Below are positions 48,484-58,051 of a DNA stretch of 64,000 nt, one piece after another. This stretch comes from Gimesia aquarii. GTDB taxonomy: Bacteria > Planctomycetota > Planctomycetia > Planctomycetales > Planctomycetaceae. The notes under the pieces were generated by a model. The model was not told where the DNA came from. It ran no database searches and was given only the letters and a program-made list of their open reading frames with translations. Position 1 is the stretch's first letter. Each line of letters opens with the position of its first letter. Both the position numbers and the translations under genes were made by a program. The DNA lies in assembly GCF_007748195.1 (NCBI RefSeq), contig NZ_CP037920.1, forward strand, positions 1,095,535 through 1,159,534. The letters are read 5' to 3'.

Positions 48484-49968
48484 ATGCCTCCCTCCTCAAA
48501 CCAAAATTCGATCATGGCTGCCATCTCGCGTCGAAGTTTTTTCGACCGCATGACAGATGGGCTGTATGGTGTCGCGTTGACCTCATTGATTGGTCAGCAA
48601 AACCTGATGGCTGAGAATCAGAAGCAGCATAACATACATCGAATCCCTGAAGACCTGACCCCCAAACGACCTCATTTCACACCTCGTGCAAAATCGGTCA
48701 TTCATCTCTGCATGCAAGGCGGTCCCAGTCAGGTTGATTTATTTGATCCTAAGCCGGCGCTGAAAAAGTTTCATGGAAAAACGGCTCCTCGAGAATTGAC
48801 CGGAAATGCGGTTTTTGAAAAAGACCGTACTGGAAAATTAATGCAGAGCCCTTTCAAGTTTCAGCAGTATGGCAAAACGGGTGCGTGGGTTTCTGAAGCG
48901 TTGCCTCACATCGCGGAAGAAGTCGATCAGCTGACGATAATTCGTTCCATGTATAACGTACATCCCAACCACGAACCGGCCATCTACAAACTGCAATCGG
49001 GGCAAACCTTCCCCGGTCACCCCGTCCTGGGCTCTTGGATTACTTATGGCCTGGGTAATGAAAATCAAAATCTACCCGCTTACGTAGTCTTGGCTGACCC
49101 CAGTAATCGCCTGCCAGTCAATAATGTGGATAACTGGATGTCGGCGTATCTTTCGCCCCTTTATCAGGGAACACGGATGAAAGCCACCGGTTCACCTTTG
49201 CTGAATCTGGCACCTGATTATTCCGAATCCGAACAGGTTGCTCAGGCCAAACAACGGTTGCTCAAGCAGTTAGACCGCATGCATCAGAGTCAACGTCCTG
49301 GTCAGCAGGAGTTAGAAGCCAGGATACGCAATTATGAGATGGCTGCGAACATGCAGCTGGAGGCAACACAAACGCTGGATATTTCACAAGAGACCGAGCA
49401 GACACTTTCCATGTACGGAATTAACGAGAAAGAAACTGACAATTTTGGAAGACGTTGTTTACTGGCCCGAAGGCTGGTTGAGAATGGGGTTCGGTTTGTT
49501 CAACTTTATACGCGCGGCCAAGTCTGGGATAACCATCAGAATATTCAAAAATCTCTGAGTAGTGCCTGTCGTCAAACAGACCTTCCCATTGCCGGTTTGT
49601 TGAAAGACCTCAGGCAAAGGGGCTTATTAGATTCCACTCTGGTGTTGTGGGGAGGAGAATTTGGCCGCTTGCCGACCGCGCAGATTACCTCTGAATCGAA
49701 AATGCAGGTGGCGGGACGCGATCATGGTCCTTATGGTTTCTCAGCCTGGATGGCAGGCGGTGGAGTGAAACAGGGACTGGTTTATGGCAATACCGACGAA
49801 GTGGGATATGCTTCCGTAGAAAATCGAGTCAGTATCCAGGATTGGCACGCCACCATTTTGCATCTCTTAGGTATGAACCACGAAAAGCTGGTTTACGAAC
49901 GTAACGGCTTGGGTGAACGGCTCACTCATCAGTTTCCGACACGTGTTGTACACGACATCATCGCGTAG
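48484..49968 (+). CDS. DUF1501 protein, partner of the DUF1549/1553 gene
   Basis: The start at 48484 lies 6 bp after the upstream stop. An N-terminal SRRSFFDRMTDGLYGVALTSL is a TAT-like signal. The core shows VIHLCMQGGPSQVDLFDPKP, IIRSMYNVHPNHEP, RFVQLYTRGQVWDNHQN, LVLWGGEFGRLP and GRDHGPYGFSAWMAGGGVKQG, the DUF1501 signatures. It is more complete than the 41501 copy in the Asn/His-rich centre. It presumably acts in the periplasm with the upstream heme protein. Confidence 0.94.
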   Translation: MPPSSNQNSIMAAISRRSFFDRMTDGLYGVALTSLIGQQNLMAENQKQHNIHRIPEDLTPKRPHFTPRAKSVIHLCMQGGPSQVDLFDPKPALKKFHGKTAPRELTGNAVFEKDRTGKLMQSPFKFQQYGKTGAWVSEALPHIAEEVDQLTIIRSMYNVHPNHEPAIYKLQSGQTFPGHPVLGSWITYGLGNENQNLPAYVVLADPSNRLPVNNVDNWMSAYLSPLYQGTRMKATGSPLLNLAPDYSESEQVAQAKQRLLKQLDRMHQSQRPGQQELEARIRNYEMAANMQLEATQTLDISQETEQTLSMYGINEKETDNFGRRCLLARRLVENGVRFVQLYTRGQVWDNHQNIQKSLSSACRQTDLPIAGLLKDLRQRGLLDSTLVLWGGEFGRLPTAQITSESKMQVAGRDHGPYGFSAWMAGGGVKQGLVYGNTDEVGYASVENRVSIQDWHATILHLLGMNHEKLVYERNGLGERLTHQFPTRVVHDIIA

Positions 49969-50077
49969 TTTTGGGGATAAAAAAGTTGAATGGTGAACCG
50001 CTTAAAAAAAGGAGTTCGCCATTGACTGACAAACTCTTTTTCTGATTTCATAATGAATTAAAAGCAGAAAGCAACAA

Positions 50078-51850
50078 CTATTTGTAATCGGTGGGGTTTC
50101 CAAACAGTCCGCCGCCGCTTCCACTGGTTGGATCACCTGCATTACCGCCCAGTAGTGGACCTTTCCGTTTTCGTTCGTAGGCGGGTTGTGCTTCTGCTTG
50201 CTCTTCCGCAGGGGCTTCCGGTTTATCAATAAGGGCTTTCAAAGATAAGCTAATGCGCTTGCGGTTCAGATCTACTTCAAGCACCTTTGCCGATGTTTCC
50301 TGTCCCACGGTTAGGACTTCTGTCACTCTTTTGACACGACGGTGATCCAGCTCGCTGATATGGACTAGTCCTTCCAGGCCCGGTTCAAGCTCGATGAAGG
50401 CACCAAAGTCAGTGGTGCGCGTGACCTTTCCTGTGACGGTAGAGCCTTTGGCATAACTTTCCTCTGCCGCTAACCAGGGATCCTGTTGCAATTGTTTCAT
50501 TCCCAGACTGATACGATTCTTCTCGCGATCGATCTTGAGGATCTTTACATTGATCTGCTGCTGTTCACTAAGTGCATCTTTAGGGTGTTTAATGCGATTC
50601 CAGCTGATCTCACCGATATGCAGAAATCCATCAATGCCTCCGATATCGACGAACGCACCATAGTTCTTGATATTTTTGACGGTCCCGGTCACTTCCTGAC
50701 CAACGGCGAGTTTCTCCCAGAGTTCCTTTTGAATTTCTTCCCGTTCTGCTTCCAGGTACTTTCTGCGGCTTACGACCAAATTTCGTTTCTTAGGATTGAC
50801 CTCCGTAATTTGAACGGTCAGTTTTTGCCCTACGAACGGTTCCAGGTCTGCCACAAAATAGAGGTCAGCCTGACTTGCCGGCAAGAAGCCTCTCAAGCTT
50901 CCCACATTGACTTCAAGACCACCTTTATTTGATTTATTCACAACACATTCCACAACCTGTCCTGCAGAAACAGCATCCCAGTTTCCGGAAGGCTTATGAC
51001 GTCCGCGTGGTAGTGAAAGTACAATAAGTCCTTCTGTTTCTTTGATACTGGTGATTTTGACTTCGACCTCTTGGCCAACTTCAGGAGCCTTGTCACCAAA
51101 TTGTCTTAGTGGAACGATACCCGGAACTCCCAGAGCACGAGTTCCTAAATCGATGAAGACATCATCATTGTTGATCGATTCAACTTTTCCTTTGAGCCGA
51201 TCCCCTTCTGCGAGCGAATCGCTTGCTTCATCAGCTGGTGCTGCGGGTTGAGTCGCTGCTGTGGTGCTTTCCTCAGTTGCTTCTGCTGCAATTTCTTCGT
51301 CAGTCAGAGTCTTCGGAAGTTCCTGTGCTCCCTGATCAGATAAAGCGGCTGCCAGTTCTGCTTCCAGATCCTGGCCGATATCATCGACTTCCGGGGGAAT
51401 ATCAACAGGCTCTGCTGCTTCTGCAATCTGTAACAGAGCCGCTTCTTGAAGTTCTTGTTCACTGAGCTCTTCTGCGTCACCCTGTTCGCCATCTTTTGTT
51501 TGCTGCTGAGGTGGACCACCGGAACCAAGTGAAGGAACGGCTTTAAACTGTTCCGGGTTGACTTTAGGTTTTAATTGAACTTTACGTTCTTCTTTGGCGA
51601 CTGGTTCTTTCTCTGGTGTTTCAGCTTCCGTCGCTTGTTCCGGGACGCTGTTTTCTTCTGCTGTTTGTGCAGGCTCAGGAGTCGTTTCAGGCTGCGGTTC
51701 TGTCACCGGCGTGGAGGCAGCAGCTTCGGTCGCATTCGCTTCTTCAACGATTTGATCCTTATCGCTCGGACCCTGATCTGCCGACGGATTCGTATCTGGT
51801 GTTTCTTCGCTGGCCTTGATTTCTTCAGTTGGTGGTTGTTCTGAACTCAT
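50078..51850 (-). CDS. rpsA: 30S ribosomal protein S1 (four S1 domains, acidic N-terminal extension)
   Basis: Residues 1-220 form a long acidic, Ala/Glu/Pro/Thr-rich extension. Four S1 OB-folds follow: [64 protein letters not shown] and [23 protein letters not shown]. The last two are the best conserved. The C-terminal tail has Gly/Gly repeats. S1 helps mRNA bind the 30S subunit. The large acidic extension is unlike E. coli S1, which has six domains and no such extension. The start is an ATG at 51850; a TTG at 51859 is the frame opening. Confidence 0.9.
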   Translation of the reverse strand: MSSEQPPTEEIKASEETPDTNPSADQGPSDKDQIVEEANATEAAASTPVTEPQPETTPEPAQTAEENSVPEQATEAETPEKEPVAKEERKVQLKPKVNPEQFKAVPSLGSGGPPQQQTKDGEQGDAEELSEQELQEAALLQIAEAAEPVDIPPEVDDIGQDLEAELAAALSDQGAQELPKTLTDEEIAAEATEESTTAATQPAAPADEASDSLAEGDRLKGKVESINNDDVFIDLGTRALGVPGIVPLRQFGDKAPEVGQEVEVKITSIKETEGLIVLSLPRGRHKPSGNWDAVSAGQVVECVVNKSNKGGLEVNVGSLRGFLPASQADLYFVADLEPFVGQKLTVQITEVNPKKRNLVVSRRKYLEAEREEIQKELWEKLAVGQEVTGTVKNIKNYGAFVDIGGIDGFLHIGEISWNRIKHPKDALSEQQQINVKILKIDREKNRISLGMKQLQQDPWLAAEESYAKGSTVTGKVTRTTDFGAFIELEPGLEGLVHISELDHRRVKRVTEVLTVGQETSAKVLEVDLNRKRISLSLKALIDKPEAPAEEQAEAQPAYERKRKGPLLGGNAGDPTSGSGGGLFGNPTDYK

Positions 51851-52030
51851 GGGAGACAAACTTTCTCGCCTTATTTACATACTTTAAAAACAGAAACGAC
51901 TTGAGGTGAATGAAGTAACTCAACACGAACAGGATCTCACTTGAGCAAAAAACTTCTGATTTCCTGTCGAAAGTGGCCCAAACTATATAAAAGAGTATCA
52001 CCGGCGCGACACTCCTGCAATTCGTAGAGC

Positions 52031-52921
52031 CTAGTTTTCCGATTTTTTAACTTTTGCTTTAACACAACGTAAACCCAATGCTGGACTATGAGTTGTTGGA
52101 CTTACTTTTCTGCGAAATGCAGATCTGAGATAGTCATATCGGTCAGTCCACGCTCCGCCTCGGATCACACGCGGCGATTCTGGGGTTCCAGTCCCCCAAA
52201 CTTGACCGTCCTTGGGTGCATTTTTATAGTTATCGTGCCAGGGATCTGCCACGAATTCCCAAAGGTAACCGTGCATATCATACAGTCCCCACGGGTTCGG
52301 TTTCAGAGCTCCCACCGGGGGATCATTGCCCGCTGCATTGCCAGTATGCCAGGCATATTCATCAAGAATACGAGCGAGTTTACCCTTATCGCCTGTTTTT
52401 TGTGCTTGATCGCCAAAACTGTATTCCGTTGTCGTTCCCGCGCGACAGCAGTATTCCCATTCGGCTTCGGTAGGCAGTCGAATTTCCTCATCGGGTCTAA
52501 TTAATGAGTCTTTTCGCAATAGCTGGGTTAATTTCTGGCAAAATTGATTGGCCGTACGCCAATCGAACTCTTCAGCAGAGTTGCGAGGTCCTTTCCAGCG
52601 GCTGGGATTATTGCCCATGACCGATTCATAAAGATTTTGTGGCACTTCATACTTACCAATCCAAAAATCAGTAGTGAAGATGACTGTGTGGACAGGTGTT
52701 TCGTTTGGCAGTCCCTTTGTAGAGCCCATTTGAAATGATTGGGGAAAGATTCCTTTGCCTGGTGTAATCGGCACCAGCTCTTTGACAAATTGTTTGAGTA
52801 AGGCCGATTGCTGTTCGTCAGCCGAAAGATCTCCTGTTCCGATTGGGAGAAGCAGTAAAACTCCAGAGAGTAAAAGAAAATGTCGCTTGAGACCAAGGGC
52901 AAAAAAATTGAGATGATTCAT
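52031..52921 (-). CDS. SUMF1/formylglycine-generating-fold protein lacking the active-site cysteines
   Basis: A signal or anchor segment (HFLLLSGVLLLLPIGTG) precedes a SUMF1/C-type-lectin-like domain: VHTVIFTTDFWIGKYEVPQNLYESVMGNNPSRWKG, LPTEAEWEYCCRAGT, PNPWGLYDMHGYLWEFVADPW and RVIRGGAWTDRYDYLRSAFRR. In true formylglycine-generating enzymes the segment after RGG carries two copper-binding cysteines; here these positions are D and L. So this is probably a SUMF1-like protein without sulfatase-activating activity. I chose the ATG at 52921; a GTG lies three codons earlier. Confidence 0.87.
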   Translation of the reverse strand: MNHLNFFALGLKRHFLLLSGVLLLLPIGTGDLSADEQQSALLKQFVKELVPITPGKGIFPQSFQMGSTKGLPNETPVHTVIFTTDFWIGKYEVPQNLYESVMGNNPSRWKGPRNSAEEFDWRTANQFCQKLTQLLRKDSLIRPDEEIRLPTEAEWEYCCRAGTTTEYSFGDQAQKTGDKGKLARILDEYAWHTGNAAGNDPPVGALKPNPWGLYDMHGYLWEFVADPWHDNYKNAPKDGQVWGTGTPESPRVIRGGAWTDRYDYLRSAFRRKVSPTTHSPALGLRCVKAKVKKSEN

Positions 52922-53135
52922 GTGCTTCACTATATGTTACCAATTTGTTAGGGTACAACTTTGAAACTGTATTTTATCAATGCGGAATGGAATTCGAAAG
53001 CAGATTCGCTGTTGATTCTTTCTTTTACCACTCGCTCTACTATGCAGTTCAGATCTTATAAAAATAACGGATTCTTCAATGATGATTAAGTATATCTTGA
53101 GCATTCCGCTGTCGTTTCGTTAATCAGGTCAGCAC

Positions 53136-53720
53136 ATGACAGAGACTTCCCCTTCGTTCCCTCGCAGTATTGATTTACTTTCTCATCAGGAATGTCAATT
53201 AGTCGTCGTTGATGTGCAGGAAAAGCTGGTGCCTGTCATTCCTGTAGCGGAAGAACTTGTGTTTCGGATCAAACAATTAGCGCAAGCTGCAAATCTCTTT
53301 CAAATTCCCATCAGTAGTACCGAACAATATCCTAAAGGTCTGGGACCCACTGTTGCGGAATTGGCAGATCTACTGCCGGAACCAAAAGAAAAGGTTCGCT
53401 TCAGCGGTGCAGAATGCTTAGGTTGGGGTTCGATTACCAACACGATTGATAGTCGTGTAAAAATTGTGCTGACCGGGGTCGAAGCACATATCTGTGTGCA
53501 ACAGACTGCTTTGGATTTGTTAGCAGCAGGCTATCGCGTTATCATTCCCATTGATGCTGTTGCCAGTCGAAATAAGCTCGATTGGAAAGTGGCGATCAAA
53601 CGTATGGAAAATTCGGGAGCGCAGATCACTACTACGGAATCAATTTTATTTGAGTGGTGTGAAGTTGCTGGGACGGATGAATTTAAACAGATCAGCCGTC
53701 TGGTGACTGAAAAACGGTAA
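53136..53720 (+). CDS. isochorismatase-family cysteine hydrolase
   Basis: A 194-residue protein of the isochorismatase/nicotinamidase fold. Visible features are the catalytic Asp in VVDVQEKLVPVI, the Lys-type segment EKVRFSGAECLGW, and the nucleophile Cys in TGVEAHICVQQTALDLL, followed by AVASRNKLDWKVAIKRM. The short length and lack of metal-binding extension fit the YcaC-like general group. The substrate is unknown. It lies 74 bp upstream of the class-V aminotransferase on the same strand. Confidence 0.9.
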   Translation: MTETSPSFPRSIDLLSHQECQLVVVDVQEKLVPVIPVAEELVFRIKQLAQAANLFQIPISSTEQYPKGLGPTVAELADLLPEPKEKVRFSGAECLGWGSITNTIDSRVKIVLTGVEAHICVQQTALDLLAAGYRVIIPIDAVASRNKLDWKVAIKRMENSGAQITTTESILFEWCEVAGTDEFKQISRLVTEKR

Positions 53721-53794
53721 GCGACTCCTGCTATTGTTGTAATTAGAATAGTCAATTGATTCAAAGTTTCTATCAATCATAAAGAGTATATATA

Positions 53795-54994
53795 ATGACA
53801 ATCGAACATCATTTTCACAGTCCTATTCAACCTCCTCGCCGCACACTGATGGGACCTGGTCCGAGTGATATTGCTCCCAGTGTACTGACCGCGATGGCAG
53901 CACCTACTGTGGGCCATCTTGATCCCTACTTTCTGAAAGTCATGGATGAGCTCCAGGAAATGTTAAGGACGCTTTTTCATACTACAAATGAACTGACGCT
54001 GGCGGTGAGTGGTACCGGGAGCGCAGGAATGGAAGCCTGCGTGGTGAACCTGATCGAACCGGGTGACAAAATGGTTGTCTGCACGAATGGTGTATTCGGC
54101 GGTCGGATGGCTGATGTGGCCAGTCGGGTCGGAGCTGAAGTAGTTGAGATTACCCGTGAGTTCGGTGAAGTGTTTTCAGTAGAAGAGATTGCCGAAGTCG
54201 TAAAAAAAGAAAAACCCAAAGTTTTGGGAATTGTACATGCTGAAACATCGACTGGTGCCGCACAATCGCTCAAAGAACTGGCTGATGTCGTACATGATGC
54301 AGGCGCACTGCTGCTGGTCGATTGTGTGACCTCACTGGGCGGAATGCCTGTCAAAATCGATGAATGGAATATCGATGCCGCTTATAGTGGCACGCAAAAG
54401 TGCCTCAGTTGTCCTCCTGGTTTGGCTCCCGTCACATTTAGTTCACGTGCTGTTGCTGCCATGGATGCCCGTAAGACGAAGGTCTCCAGTTGGTATTTAG
54501 ATATGTCGATGGTTCGTTCCTACTGGGGAGGTTCACGTGCGTATCATCATACTGCTCCCATCAATATGAACTACGGTTTGCATCAGGCGCTGCGATTGGT
54601 TCTCGAAGAAGGTATGGAAAACCGATATTCCCGGCATTATGCAAACCACTGTGCGTTGAAAGCAGGCTTGCAAGCGATGGGAATTCAGTTTGCCGTCGCG
54701 GAAGACCATCAATTACCGATGCTCAATGCGGTCAAAATTCCTGAGGGGATCGATGACGCTGCTATTCGTAGCCAGCTTTTAAATTGGTTTGGAATTGAAA
54801 TTGGGGGAGGATTAGGCCCAATGAAGGGTAAAACCTGGCGGATTGGTTTAATGGGAGAAACCAGCAGGGGGTCTAACGTGCTCATGTTTCTGGCCGCACT
54901 GGATCAATGTCTGCTACATGCTGGCTACCAACTTAGTCCTGGTGCTGGTGTAGCCGCTGCAAATGATTTTTACCGTACAACAATTACAGACTAA
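53795..54994 (+). CDS. class-V aminotransferase, serine/alanine--glyoxylate type
   Basis: A fold-type I PLP enzyme. It shows [13 protein letters not shown] at the N-terminus, [14 protein letters not shown] for cofactor phosphate, [11 protein letters not shown], and the lysine loop [16 protein letters not shown], where the Lys makes the Schiff base. The C-terminal [20 protein letters not shown] closes the fold. The family makes glycine and pyruvate/hydroxypyruvate from glyoxylate and alanine/serine; the donor cannot be set. Length and motifs are normal. Confidence 0.92.
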   Translation: MTIEHHFHSPIQPPRRTLMGPGPSDIAPSVLTAMAAPTVGHLDPYFLKVMDELQEMLRTLFHTTNELTLAVSGTGSAGMEACVVNLIEPGDKMVVCTNGVFGGRMADVASRVGAEVVEITREFGEVFSVEEIAEVVKKEKPKVLGIVHAETSTGAAQSLKELADVVHDAGALLLVDCVTSLGGMPVKIDEWNIDAAYSGTQKCLSCPPGLAPVTFSSRAVAAMDARKTKVSSWYLDMSMVRSYWGGSRAYHHTAPINMNYGLHQALRLVLEEGMENRYSRHYANHCALKAGLQAMGIQFAVAEDHQLPMLNAVKIPEGIDDAAIRSQLLNWFGIEIGGGLGPMKGKTWRIGLMGETSRGSNVLMFLAALDQCLLHAGYQLSPGAGVAAANDFYRTTITD

Positions 54995-55250
54995 CCAGAG
55001 GATGTTGCCAACTTTGGATTTTTGATCGAAATAACGTGTTATTTTTAATGTGTTTAGGTAAGAATTCCGATTCATAAGATACGATTTTTATATGACTTGT
55101 CGTACCTTTACTGTCTGGTTATATTGGGTGTTGAACTCAGACAGAAGTCAGATGAGTTAAAATGAGAGAATTCGAACATTCTCATGAATTTTTGTGTCGA
55201 ATAAGTGGCATTCACGAAAATGATTGCCTATTATTTCCGACCACCTGCGA

Positions 55251-55324
<74 letters not shown>

Positions 55325-55425
55325 CTTGAGTATGACACTGATTCGGCTGGTGTTTTTCACTAGTTGCGGTGTCTGAGAAATGAAGTACCGGATCTAAAGT
55401 CCGGGACCTCACACGAATCTAGATT

Positions 55426-55518
55426 AACGTTGACGCGAGATGAAAAACATTTCGAAGCAAGCTCTTTCAGAGCTGTTTACGTCTGTTATTTGTTAGCACA
55501 TTCTCTCGCGTCAACGTT
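55426..55518. repeat. 15-bp perfect inverted repeat in the putative attachment region
   Basis: AACGTTGACGCGAGA (55426-55440) and TCTCGCGTCAACGTT (55504-55518) are perfect inverted copies. They interleave with the second inverted repeat at 55479-55637. Confidence 0.7.
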
Positions 55519-55637
55519 TCTAATATTCAATTCTGCGTGGAAGGTCTTTCCGCAATTTTCTAAATTCTCCCCCACTCAATATTGACTTTTTGAAATCTCC
55601 CTGCGCAAACTGACTCTCGCTAATAAATAACAGACGT
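55479..55637. repeat. 19-bp inverted repeat (18/19) interleaved with the previous one
   Basis: The arms 55479-55497 and 55619-55637 match at 18 of 19 positions. The left arm lies between the arms of the 15-bp repeat, giving an order 1-2-1-2 that could be a pseudoknot in RNA or an arrangement of recombinase arm sites. Confidence 0.65.
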
Positions 55638-55831
55638 CCGTGAGATTTCTCACCCTACTCTTCTAGCCGTTTATCTCTGCTCGAAGATCGAGACCTTACG
55701 AACGTCTAAAACAACTTTTTAATTCGTTCGTTGGGTCGGCCCTTGTCTGTTGGGCATTAGCCGATCTTTGGAGTTGAGTTTTTATGCGGGGTTCTTTGCT
55801 GCTTTGCTTGCACGTTTCCAGAACTACTTCA

Positions 55832-55872
55832 GCCGGTTGATCGTTGCGCTTTACGCGCTTTGATCAACCGGC
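55832..55872. repeat. 11-bp perfect inverted repeat
   Basis: GCCGGTTGATC and GATCAACCGGC around a 19-nt loop. A smaller hairpin TGCGC/GCGCA lies at 55914-55932. Both precede the 55955 frame. Confidence 0.6.
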
Positions 55873-56153
55873 CCGCTTTTCTCAACCCCTGAAAAATTCA
55901 CGATCCCTATCGTTGCGCTAAACGTACGCGCATCGCGATTGTGGAGGGAATAGTATGAGAATTTGTGAAGAAGAGAGGGTTGAAAATTGGATAGTTTTCT
56001 TTGGGAAGGATCGCGTTTGTTCATTCACGATTCAGGATCTAACAAACAATGCCTACAAGGAGGCACAACGGAGTGAGGACAGATCAACTTTATCAGCAGG
56101 CACGATTGATCTGTTTGGGCTAACTGTACCTATTCCTAAAGAGGACAGCTGCC

Positions 56154-57125
56154 ATGATTTCAAATTCTCAAACTTCATCGATCGATTCCGATCGTCTCAC
56201 GTTACGAAAGGCTTTTTTAGAGCATTACAAATCCCCAGATCTCAAACCGCGCACGCTGGAATGTTACGAAAACATGCTCGGCCATTGGGAAGCCTTGACC
56301 GACGATCCGGAAGTGTTCGACATCGAAAACAAAACCCTGCAAACCTTTCGCAATGCGTTCATGGAAGATCACACGCCACCAACGTTCAACAAATTACGGC
56401 GTCATATTCTCGCGATCATGAATCGGCTCGGTCCCCCAGGTCCTCGCAATCGCGAAGGCCTCGGAATTCTCAAAGAGTTTGTGTGGATCAAACCACTGAA
56501 GGAGAACGAAAAGATTCCCCGCGTGGCCAACGATCAACAATTGAACGCGATCTACGAGGCGTGCGCAGTTGCGACCTGGCCGAATTTCGAATTTGGATCG
56601 GCTGCCTGGTGGCGCGCGGTTGTCGTGTTTCTCTACAACACGGGATTGAGACGAAACGACTTTCTCGATCTGACGATCAAAGAGGTCGACCTCGACAAGG
56701 GGATGATCACATTCGACGCGGAAAAGACAGGGAAACAACGCCGGCTACCGCTCCATCAATCAGTGATCGATCATTTCCAATTGATTTGGTCCGATCGCGA
56801 ACTGGTCTTTCCCAAACCCAAAGGATTCAAACAACTGTATGGTCAGTTTTACAAAATCCAAATGGCCGCGCGGATCGATGGAGAGGATCATTTCACGTTT
56901 CACCAACTGCGGTCGACGTGCGGAACGAATCTGTTTGTTCGCTCTCCTGCAGCTGCGCAAGAAATGCTCGGTCATTCATCGGTCGAAACAACCAGGCGTT
57001 CGTATGCCAACGTTTCAAACCATTTGATCGAGGAAGCATTGGCAACGCCACAACCGGCCGCATTTCAAACTTCATCCAATCCCGACGACGATCCGGATCC
57101 GGATATTCTGCGTTTTCCCGCATAA
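56154..57125 (+). CDS. tyrosine recombinase/integrase
   Basis: The ATG at 56154 follows AAAGAGGA; a stop in the same frame about 30 bp upstream fixes the 5-prime end. The N-terminal part (about 15-125) is a SAM-like DNA-binding domain. The catalytic domain shows the Arg of YNTGLRRNDFLDL (near 167), the Lys of DAEKTGKQRRLP, the HxxR box FHQLRSTCGTN, the MLGHSS box and the terminal Tyr in RRSYANV. All catalytic residues are intact. It sits about 830 bp from tRNA-Asp, as expected for a tRNA-targeted element. The C-terminal tail is acidic (NPDDDPDPD). Confidence 0.95.
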   Translation: MISNSQTSSIDSDRLTLRKAFLEHYKSPDLKPRTLECYENMLGHWEALTDDPEVFDIENKTLQTFRNAFMEDHTPPTFNKLRRHILAIMNRLGPPGPRNREGLGILKEFVWIKPLKENEKIPRVANDQQLNAIYEACAVATWPNFEFGSAAWWRAVVVFLYNTGLRRNDFLDLTIKEVDLDKGMITFDAEKTGKQRRLPLHQSVIDHFQLIWSDRELVFPKPKGFKQLYGQFYKIQMAARIDGEDHFTFHQLRSTCGTNLFVRSPAAAQEMLGHSSVETTRRSYANVSNHLIEEALATPQPAAFQTSSNPDDDPDPDILRFPA

Positions 57126-57136
57126 CAAAAAATTCC

Positions 57137-57218
57137 AACGACGCGGAGGTCGTTCATCCTCACGTTACACGCTTAAACCTGGTTAACTCATTTTTATCAA
57201 GCGTGTGGCCGCGTCGTT
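57137..57218. repeat. nested inverted repeats after the integrase
   Basis: The outer arms AACGACGCGG (57137-57146) and CCGCGTCGTT (57209-57218) enclose the inner arms ACACGCTT (57167-57174) and AAGCGTGT (57199-57206). All pairs are perfect. Confidence 0.65.
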
Positions 57219-57251
57219 TTCCTTTCAACGTAGGCACGTTGTCCCTAATAA

Positions 57252-57285
57252 ATGCCCATCGATCGAGATTTCGATCGGTGGGCAT
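57252..57285 (+). terminator. terminator-like hairpin after the integrase
   Basis: A 14-bp stem (ATGCCCATCGATCG with CGATCGGTGGGCAT, one G-T pair) and a 6-nt loop. The downstream T content is moderate (TTTCTTTTTTA at some distance). Confidence 0.6.
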
Positions 57286-57324
57286 TTCGCGTTTGAATGT
57301 TTCTTTTTTAACGGAGCTGAACTC

Positions 57325-57519
57325 ATGAAAACATTCGAAATCTTGCTGATGAAATCAGACAGCTTACAGGGTGAGCCTACAAACAAAATTCTTTCTATCA
57401 ATGCTCACTCTGAGGTAGAAGCTCGCGATAAAGCAATCATTCCGGACGGGTTTTTCTCAGCTGGTATTAGAGAAGTAATCAAGGTCGAGGGAGCTCAGAT
57501 TTTCGTTGTCACTGAATGA
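57325..57519 (+). CDS. small protein, unknown
   Basis: The ATG at 57325 follows ACGGAG at 8 nt. The 64-residue product (MKTFEILLMKSDSLQGEPTNKILSIN...) has a strand-helix-strand pattern like small phage-type accessory proteins, with AHSEVEARDKAIIPDGFFSAG similar to an acidic helix-loop seen in mobile-element ORFs. No function can be assigned. Confidence 0.65.
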   Translation: MKTFEILLMKSDSLQGEPTNKILSINAHSEVEARDKAIIPDGFFSAGIREVIKVEGAQIFVVTE

Positions 57520-57534
57520 AGGAAGGAGAACGTT

Positions 57535-57771
57535 GTGTTAACGGCCATTGAGAGAAAGACAAAAGACGCCCAGCTCGAATCGAGTGTTTTTAATTCCATT
57601 CATCAAGTTGGTACCACCGTTGAATACTGGAACGGAAATCGGCAGAACGGATGGATTGACACGGTGACAAGATCAAGCGCGTTTGCTGTCGGTGAAACAA
57701 GCTACATTCTCCTGGCCGATGCCGGCCGAATCCCTTTGTCACGGATCAAGGTGATTTATCGTCATGACTGA
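57535..57771 (+). CDS. small SH3-like protein, paralogue 1
   Basis: A GTG start follows GGAAGGAG. The 78-residue protein has a helix then strands around VGTTVEYWNGNRQNGW and ADAGRIPLSRIKV. The same ending (GELRAIPLSRIEV) and the same G-T-x-V-x-Y-W segment occur in the next gene, so the two are paralogues. Its 3-prime end overlaps the next start by 8 bp. They may form a heterodimer. The function is unknown. Confidence 0.7.
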   Translation: MLTAIERKTKDAQLESSVFNSIHQVGTTVEYWNGNRQNGWIDTVTRSSAFAVGETSYILLADAGRIPLSRIKVIYRHD

Positions 57772-58015
57772 TTTAGAAGCGATCGAACTCTGGAGAGTAA
57801 AACGGGCTGAAGCTCTGAAAGCGGTTGATGATTTCAACGCGAATTATTCTCCGGGAACGGAAGTCTTTTATTGGTCCGAGGGGCGCGATCGCAACGCGGA
57901 TCCGGACGGGATGAGCAAGACGACATGGAAGGCGATCGCGTTTCTCGAAACAGCGGCCGTTTTCGTTGAAGGTGAACTAAGAGCGATTCCGCTCTCAAGA
58001 ATCGAAGTTGTTTGA
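57764..58015 (+). CDS. small SH3-like protein, paralogue 2
   Basis: The ATG at 57764 overlaps the previous gene by 8 bp. An N-terminal amphipathic helix (EAIELWRVKRAEALKAVDDF) precedes the G-T-E-V-F-Y-W segment and the IPLSRIEVV ending shared with the upstream paralogue. It carries an extra loop with EGRDRNADPDG. Such small beta-barrels are frequent in mobile DNA, but I cannot name the family. Confidence 0.7.
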   Translation: MTDLEAIELWRVKRAEALKAVDDFNANYSPGTEVFYWSEGRDRNADPDGMSKTTWKAIAFLETAAVFVEGELRAIPLSRIEVV

Positions 58016-58051
58016 AAATGATTTTTATCAACCATTTGAAAGGAGTCTGAA

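Larger units (their letters stand above)
55955..57328 (+). other. 457-codon alternative frame overlapping the integrase
   Basis: An ATG at 55955 with a strong GGAGGG signal opens a frame without stops to 57328, out of frame with the integrase. The first 66 codons (MRICEEERVENWIVFFG...) look protein-like and precede the integrase start. The later part is Arg/Ser-rich and looks like a shadow. It may be a short regulatory gene that lost its stop, or chance. Confidence 0.25.

Noticed and set aside
55380..55412. tRNA-like anticodon arm after tRNA-Asp
   Set aside because: Only a CCGGA/TCCGG stem with a 7-nt loop is present; no acceptor, D- or T-arm can be built around it.
57137..57218. Integron attC-like site
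   Set aside because: The arms lack the RYYYAAC/GTTRRRY core motifs and no cassette array of the integron type is seen; the integrase also lacks visible integron-specific features.
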